Positions 58,478 through 64,000 of a stretch of 64,000 bases of DNA are shown piece after piece (position 1 is the first letter of the stretch; each line of letters begins with the position of its first letter). The notes below the pieces were generated by a model, which worked only from the letters and a program-made list of their open reading frames with translations, did not search any database and was not told where the DNA came from. Both the position numbers and the translations under genes were made by a program. This stretch comes from Ulva prolifera. Lineage: Eukaryota; Chlorophyta; Ulvophyceae; Ulvales; Ulvaceae. The DNA lies in contig CM041200.1 of NCBI GenBank assembly GCA_023078555.1, forward strand, positions 2,054,001 through 2,118,000. Direction: 5' to 3'.

Positions 58478-58509
58478 AACCCTGCTACGTCTCCACTAGC
58501 TGGAGTTTA

Positions 58510-61500
58510 TTACGAACTTCTAGCAAAGCAGGTCCGGGCATTAGTAAACACATCCGCTAACTGATCAACAGTGCCTACCCATGCTACCTTAAGTTCATCC
58601 ATCTGGACATATTCCCGCACCCGCAAGTGCCGCACACGAATGTGCTTGGATCTGTCAGTGGACACAGCATTCACAGCCAAAATATTGGCACTTTTATTGT
58701 CACCCCACAGAGTCGGCTTATGTGGGACGAGTTTCAGATCGAGAAGCAACTGCTTCACCCACATCAACTTGTTGGCTGTTGCACTCATCGCGATGAGTTC
58801 AGCCTCTGTTGTATCCCCAGCCACTATACTCTGCTTCTTCGAACGCCAGAGAACATAGTTCCCATGTACCCGAATAACCATACCAGACACGCTTTTCAGA
58901 TCAGCAGAGTTCGCAAAATCTGCATCTGAATAAGCCTCTAACAAACACCCGTGTCCCTCAGAGCCTATAAATTTTATTCCTAAATTCTTTGTGGACTGCA
59001 GGTATCTCAGAACATGTTGCACGGCAGACCAATGTTCCTTCAGACTACTAGACATGTGCCGGGCCAGGGCATGTGCCACATAGCTCAGGTCAGGTCGTGT
59101 CACTCCTGCAATATACTGGATACTTCCTACAGCACTCATGAACCTGGAATGCTCAGCAGCACTGGCTTTTTCCAGGTCAGGATGCTCTTTCGCACTCCTT
59201 AGTTGTTGCCGCGGCACTAAGGGAGTGGGAGACTTGCGACAGTCAGACATACTGTACTTTTCAAGCAAGTTGTGAATTTTGTTTCGTTGTGTCATGATGA
59301 TTGTTTTGGCCTTGCGATCACGCATGATCTCTGTGCCAAGTGCCCATGCAAGTTCACCTAAATCTCTGCCTTCGAATTTCGTGAGAATGACGTCGACAAG
59401 TTCTTGTAGCCCCGCAGAGCTACTGAATATGAACAAGTCATCGACCCATAAAAATATAAAGCAGCGACCAGATGTTCTAACATACAGTCCGGGATCACTT
59501 TGTGCGCACACAAATCCCATCTCAGCTAAGACCTTTATTAAAGCTTTATGCCACTCGCGAGCGGCTTGCTTTAGGCCATGCAAGGTTTTATGCAATCGCC
59601 ATACATGTGCTGTCCCGTCAGTGAAGAACGGGGGCTGTTCAACGAACACTTCTTCTTCTAACTCACCATTCAGAAAAGCGCACTGAATGTCTATATGTCT
59701 AATCTCTAAATCTTCCTGAGCAGCAACTGACAGCAACACACGCAGTGTCGCATAACTACCAACAGGAGACCAAGTCTCAAAAAAAAAAATTCCTTCTACC
59801 TGAGAAAAACCACGCGCTACATAACGTGCCTTATAGCGCTGAATCTCCCCCGCAGGCCCACGCTTAATCTTAAGCACCCATTTGCCCGAGATAGCCCGTT
59901 TGCCCGCAGGCAGATAGCACAACCCGAAGGTTCCGTGCTCACCCAGTGCATCTACCTCCTCCTGCATGGCACGCAGCCATGCATCCCTGTCAGCACTCGC
60001 GAGCGCTTCCTTCAAAGAAGGCATATCAGGGTCGGAGGCCTTCTGCTTCCTGGCGGCAGCTGCTCTGCGCGACCCACGACGCTGAGCATTCTGCTGCTCA
60101 CCAGACTCCACATGCTGAGGCTTCATGCCTGCACAGGACACTCCACAGTCAGCCGCGGCTGATGTGTCCTGATCGCAAGCTGAAACATCAATAGCAGCTA
60201 CAACTGTTTCACTACTAGCAATGTCAGAGCCCGCAGGCTCATGCATTTGTACAGCTGCTACATCCGCAGCCAATGGAACAAGGCGTCTGCGTACAAGAGG
60301 ATTGATTTTAATACGAGGCAAGGCGGCTGGAATGGCCCTCACCTCGTCAGGCAAATCAACCCCAACTGCGGCTGAGGGGTCCGGATCCTCTCCCCCTAAT
60401 TCGGACCCGGTCTCCACCTCATCTGGCTCATCCTCCCAGAAGGGCCTCGGCGCCTCAGCTCCTCGCAAGGGCTGAGCAACTGCCCCCGCGCCAGATGCTG
60501 AGGCCGCTGCCGAATTACTCCCAGAACGGACCCGCTGAGCCTCCAGATTCTGATGAGCCGCAGCTCTTTCATCATCTGAGACGGTGTAGTCCATGCGCTG
60601 TTCATCGTCATCATCATAGATGCCAAGACTGTCGTCGTCCTCATCCATGTCATCATCAGACGCACTGACAGACACTTCAACAGGGAACGCAACTTCTACA
60701 CCAGGGTCGTGCAACACAGCGTTGCGCGTCACAACATACTGCGCAGTACGGGAGGGCGTGGCGACAGAGTGATGCACTTCGCCGCGCACACGATGGGGGA
60801 CAAGGACGTCAGGGTGAGCAGCAGCTCTGGACATTGCACGCGTGCGATGCAAAGCTGCTCTGGCTATCTCCGGCGTTGCCCTAGCAGGGTCACGCCGGAT
60901 AATCTCCGCAGAGGAGCCAGCTCCAAATCTTGGAGAGTACACAGCAGGACTGGGCTCAGGGTTGTCCTGCCGGAAAGTCATTTCCATGACAGGAACCCTA
61001 CCATGACCAGGGGGGGTGTGAAGCTGGTCACGCAGACGGCGCAACACTCCCCCATCATACGTGTGCTCTGCCGCGAAAGGAGGGACATCGGCGTCTGTCA
61101 CACGCTCACCCTCATCGTCCCGCTCGAAAACAACCGTATAGGAGTTCGCAAACTCCTTAGGTTCCCTCTTGTCCACAACGGCGGACGCATCGTACTTGCG
61201 TACGTGCCGGATCATCTGATCCGCAGTGCACATCACCTGACGCACAACAAAAACCCTACCCCCAGGAACGTCCTGGGCGTACACACGCTGCATGCTGGGG
61301 CCTAACCCAGCCCCGACCCAGTATGCAGGCACACCCCGGGGGGACAACTTCCGCAGCTTGTCATCCCTAGGGTATGCATACACTTCAACCCCCCATGGAC
61401 GCTGCTGCCGCAGCAGATCTTGGAACACCTCAACGGAGGTGTCTCTGAAAAAGGCCATATAAGGAATGATATCCTTATCACAAGACCGCACTAGAAACTC

Positions 61501-64000
61501 ATCTAATTCTGTTGTCGCAAGCAATTTGTACTTGCGCTTCTCCTCATCCCTCAACTTATCGCGCTCGGCCTTTTTCATGCGCTTACCTTTCCCCAGGCTC
61601 TTCTCAGCTTCGTCAACATCCGCAGATGCGTTGACAGCATGCTGAGCTTTCAAGCCCTTGAGGATGCTCGCCAGTTTGTCATGGTACAGTGCCGACGACG
61701 GCGTGAGATTGTGACCATGGACAACGCTGGCGAGGCATTCTATCCACAGGAACAGAGGCAAGCCGCTCGCGAGCAGCACAGCACGGAGTGACTCAAAGGC
61801 CACTCCGATCCTCCTCTCGATCATGCCATTACAGCGATGAGCGGCTGTGGGGGTCAAGCGGTGAGTGATGCCACGACGCTGGAGGTAGAGTTTTAAGGCC
61901 GCGACCATAAACTCTCCCCCTTTGTCGGTGTGTAGGATGCGCACACCCGGTTCACCTGGCTTCACCACATTCACCCGAATGCGTTCGATAATATAAGAGA
62001 TCATGGCCGCAGCCTCACTCTTTTTGCGCAGACCTACCACGAAAGTATAACGGGTAAAGGCACACATCACAAACAAAACATATTTCACACCACCAATTCC
62101 TACCGGAGAGACAGGACCAGCTAAATCGGCGTGCAGTTGCTCACCAGGCCACTTGGCCTGGCCCATGAGCTCACGATCATTGGCAGAAAACTTGCCCGCA
62201 GGCACTTTGCCAATTCTGCAGCCGTGACACCGATTCCCTAGTGGCTCGGAATCGACATCCAAATTCAAATGACCATAAAATTCACTGTTGGATTGCATGC
62301 GCTTCAGGACCCAATTTGACTGGTGAAAAGACAAGTGTGCTAGAAAAGCAGGTTCCAGCAAGTATGCATCATGCGGGACCTCAGCTCCCCCAGCATTGGG
62401 TCGCTGCAGGTCAATGGCCGCGACCGCCACATGATGCCACTGCTGTTGATCCTCTACGACCGAGGTCGGACTGCTCTGGTTAGACCAGACTACCCCCCTA
62501 TTGACAGGCGCACCGACGAGAATAGGTTTGGTCTCGACTGCCATTTTAAACGCAAAGACAGGGTGACCATCCACATCTAGTTCCTGATATTTGGCATCGT
62601 CCTCTACGTCGGTAGCCATATCGCCTAAACCAGGGACATACAACACATTCCTACGCGTGTCTAAGAACATCTGCTCGTGTCTAAGACCCATCGTGCTGAG
62701 CAGGTTGTACGGACATTCAGGAGCATAGTATACACCAGGAATTTCCACATCCAGTGGATGCATGTTCCCATGCTTGTCCACATAAGTACCCAGGTTTACC
62801 TGAATGGTTCCCCTGCCCATGATAGAAAGCTGCCCTGGTCCCGCGAGATTGGCAACTTTCTGACATGGGCCGTACTCAGTGAACATTTCCCGATTTCCTA
62901 CTATATGCATGTCCGACCCACTATCAACAATGATGTTCCACGGCATGGACGCGTCCGGCTGTGGATACTTGGCAGGCATTTCAATAGTGCAAACATCTCT
63001 GGCCGCAGCCTGTTTGCGTTGGGGGCAGTTCGCACGCAAATGTCCCTTCTTCTTGCAGAAGAAACAGGTCCTGGTCTCCTCGCGAGGAGCCTGGCCAGCT
63101 GCGAGAGCAGCGACCACAGGGCCGTCACCACGGTGCTGCTTGCGCCAGCCATGGCCTGGTTTGCCCGCGGGCGCCCCAGACCTAGCCTGCAGCGACCGCT
63201 GTTGTTTGAGCAAATCAGCATGCTCAGTTAAACGCGATATTATCACATGAGGGGAGGAGTGTTGAACTTCGCCGCGCACGGCGTTGAACTCCTCCCCCAC
63301 CTCTAACAGTTTCAATCGAAGCCATCGCTGGCCCACATCGGCACCTAGTGCCTCCAGTTGAGTGTAAACACTCATCACATCACCACAATATGTCGCAACA
63401 TCTTTATTGTTTTGTGACAAAGAATTAAACCGACTCCACAGTCTGTGGATTTCGGCTTCAGTGCTAGGTCTGTACTTGGCAGTCAAGTAAGACCATGCTT
63501 CACACAAGTGTGACATGCGATAGACAGTCGTCCTATCCGCGTCAGGCAAAGACATTAGGACCTGTGTCCTCGCCCTAGCATGAACACGCTGTTCGTCCGC
63601 AGACGGCGCGTGCTGCAACAAATGATCTAACTCAAACTGACCTAACCACAAAAAGACTTTCTGTTCGTACGCAACGAAACTTTCAGTCTTGTGATTCCAC
63701 TCAGGCAATTTCCCTTTAGTCAAATCAGGTTCGCTACGTCCCCGAGATGCGCGCAGCGCCTCGGTCAACGTTTCGAGTGATATGAGTGACTCAGTGTGAC
63801 CAGGATCGTTCACAACATGAGAGGAAAAAGGCACCTGCTGACTGCTCTGCCCAGTGTGGGAAGAGGGTCGTGGCCGGACAATTCGGCCGCCCCGGAGCAA
63901 CATACCCGCAGGCTGTTCTCCGTCAGGGAGCTGCTGGTCAGCGTCCCTGTCGACGAGAGGCTGCTGGCCAGCGTCGTCACGCCTCTCCTCGCGAAGGGGG
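58510..64000 (-). CDS. Copia gag-pol polyprotein, N-terminus beyond the window
   Basis: One frame of more than 1,800 codons. An ATG at 63901-63903 (MLLRGGR) is available, but the frame stays open to the window edge, so the start may be further out. Counting from that ATG: gag to about residue 270; zinc knuckle CFFCKKKGHLRANC (about 280); protease DSGSD (about 327); integrase HHCC zinc site (H...H...CHGC) and HTDKGGEF Asp (about 660); RT with LWVDDLFIFS (about 1487); RNase H with YSDADFA and VAGDTTEAEL (about 1690). A Lys/Glu-rich segment (KGKRMKKAERDKLRDEEKRK) and a long acidic spacer separate integrase and RT. All catalytic residues looked for are present. Confidence 0.92.
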   Translation of the reverse strand, partial: PLREERRDDAGQQPLVDRDADQQLPDGEQPAGMLLRGGRIVRPRPSSHTGQSSQQVPFSSHVVNDPGHTESLISLETLTEALRASRGRSEPDLTKGKLPEWNHKTESFVAYEQKVFLWLGQFELDHLLQHAPSADEQRVHARARTQVLMSLPDADRTTVYRMSHLCEAWSYLTAKYRPSTEAEIHRLWSRFNSLSQNNKDVATYCGDVMSVYTQLEALGADVGQRWLRLKLLEVGEEFNAVRGEVQHSSPHVIISRLTEHADLLKQQRSLQARSGAPAGKPGHGWRKQHRGDGPVVAALAAGQAPREETRTCFFCKKKGHLRANCPQRKQAAARDVCTIEMPAKYPQPDASMPWNIIVDSGSDMHIVGNREMFTEYGPCQKVANLAGPGQLSIMGRGTIQVNLGTYVDKHGNMHPLDVEIPGVYYAPECPYNLLSTMGLRHEQMFLDTRRNVLYVPGLGDMATDVEDDAKYQELDVDGHPVFAFKMAVETKPILVGAPVNRGVVWSNQSSPTSVVEDQQQWHHVAVAAIDLQRPNAGGAEVPHDAYLLEPAFLAHLSFHQSNWVLKRMQSNSEFYGHLNLDVDSEPLGNRCHGCRIGKVPAGKFSANDRELMGQAKWPGEQLHADLAGPVSPVGIGGVKYVLFVMCAFTRYTFVVGLRKKSEAAAMISYIIERIRVNVVKPGEPGVRILHTDKGGEFMVAALKLYLQRRGITHRLTPTAAHRCNGMIERRIGVAFESLRAVLLASGLPLFLWIECLASVVHGHNLTPSSALYHDKLASILKGLKAQHAVNASADVDEAEKSLGKGKRMKKAERDKLRDEEKRKYKLLATTELDEFLVRSCDKDIIPYMAFFRDTSVEVFQDLLRQQRPWGVEVYAYPRDDKLRKLSPRGVPAYWVGAGLGPSMQRVYAQDVPGGRVFVVRQVMCTADQMIRHVRKYDASAVVDKREPKEFANSYTVVFERDDEGERVTDADVPPFAAEHTYDGGVLRRLRDQLHTPPGHGRVPVMEMTFRQDNPEPSPAVYSPRFGAGSSAEIIRRDPARATPEIARAALHRTRAMSRAAAHPDVLVPHRVRGEVHHSVATPSRTAQYVVTRNAVLHDPGVEVAFPVEVSVSASDDDMDEDDDSLGIYDDDDEQRMDYTVSDDERAAAHQNLEAQRVRSGSNSAAASASGAGAVAQPLRGAEAPRPFWEDEPDEVETGSELGGEDPDPSAAVGVDLPDEVRAIPAALPRIKINPLVRRRLVPLAADVAAVQMHEPAGSDIASSETVVAAIDVSACDQDTSAAADCGVSCAGMKPQHVESGEQQNAQRRGSRRAAAARKQKASDPDMPSLKEALASADRDAWLRAMQEEVDALGEHGTFGLCYLPAGKRAISGKWVLKIKRGPAGEIQRYKARYVARGFSQVEGIFFFETWSPVGSYATLRVLLSVAAQEDLEIRHIDIQCAFLNGELEEEVFVEQPPFFTDGTAHVWRLHKTLHGLKQAAREWHKALIKVLAEMGFVCAQSDPGLYVRTSGRCFIFLWVDDLFIFSSSAGLQELVDVILTKFEGRDLGELAWALGTEIMRDRKAKTIIMTQRNKIHNLLEKYSMSDCRKSPTPLVPRQQLRSAKEHPDLEKASAAEHSRFMSAVGSIQYIAGVTRPDLSYVAHALARHMSSSLKEHWSAVQHVLRYLQSTKNLGIKFIGSEGHGCLLEAYSDADFANSADLKSVSGMVIRVHGNYVLWRSKKQSIVAGDTTEAELIAMSATANKLMWVKQLLLDLKLVPHKPTLWGDNKSANILAVNAVSTDRSKHIRVRHLRVREYVQMDELKVAWVGTVDQLADVFTNARTCFARSS

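Larger units (their letters stand above)
58138..64000 (-). mobile_element. Copia (Ty1-type) LTR retrotransposon, 5' end outside window
   Basis: 3' LTR, polypurine tract and an uninterrupted gag-pol frame in the order gag, protease, integrase, reverse transcriptase, RNase H, which defines Copia. At least 5.86 kb. The absence of any stop or frameshift implies a young element. Confidence 0.9.

Noticed and set aside
1-64000. CRISPR arrays, bacterial operons, ribosome binding sites, riboswitches
   Set aside because: The window is eukaryotic nuclear DNA; no regularly spaced repeats or prokaryotic signals were seen.

Overview
This is a stretch of nuclear DNA from a eukaryote. Coding sequence is split by many short GT-AG introns, genes are monocistronic and lie on both strands, and the families are eukaryotic: a class I histone deacetylase, condensin CAP-D2, TBC RabGAP, SAC3/GANP proteins, an ABCC transporter, a MULE transposon and a Copia LTR retrotransposon. 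Intron density, base composition of roughly 50% GC, a FAR1/MULE-like transposase and a plant-type pfkB (myo-inositol-kinase-like) protein fit a green microalga (chlorophyte) best. That assignment is inference; no rRNA, organelle or species-diagnostic marker is present.

Layout. 0-2.6 kb: the possible first exon of an unrecognised minus-strand gene, then a GC-rich dispersed repeat (copy A). 2.6-6.5 kb: a complete MULE DNA transposon with 111-bp terminal inverted repeats, an 8-bp target duplication and a minus-strand transposase. 7.2-13.35 kb: a large plus-strand subtilase with an inserted PA domain, Ig-like repeats, one transmembrane helix and a cytosolic tail with two ubiquitin-interacting motifs. 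14.3-18 kb: a divergent pair, a peroxiredoxin-5-like gene without its peroxidatic cysteine (minus) and a zinc-finger protein (plus). 18.3-22.5 kb: a TBC RabGAP (minus) and unassigned minus-strand exons. 22.9-25.9 kb: a SAC3/GANP gene (plus). 25.9-30.8 kb: intergenic DNA with repeat copy B.

30.8-38.2 kb: an ABCC/MRP transporter (plus), converging within 115 bp on a second SAC3-domain gene of the LENG8/THP3 type (minus, 38.3-40.4 kb). That gene is head-to-head with a pfkB kinase (plus, 41.1-42.7 kb). 43.7-49.2 kb: condensin subunit 1/CAP-D2 (minus). 49.2-51.9 kb: intergenic patchwork of hairpins, a minisatellite and a possible MITE. 51.9-54.0 kb: class I HDAC (minus). 54-56.8 kb: nothing recognisable. 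56.8-64 kb: degenerate Copia fragments, a 3' LTR and a Copia gag-pol frame that stays open to the right edge of the window.

Most host genes are housekeeping (chromatin, mRNA export/processing, trafficking, transport) and show no operon-like functional grouping. Exon boundaries given as exact coordinates were checked for splice dinucleotides, reading phase and fit to the family; those given as approximate were not resolved.
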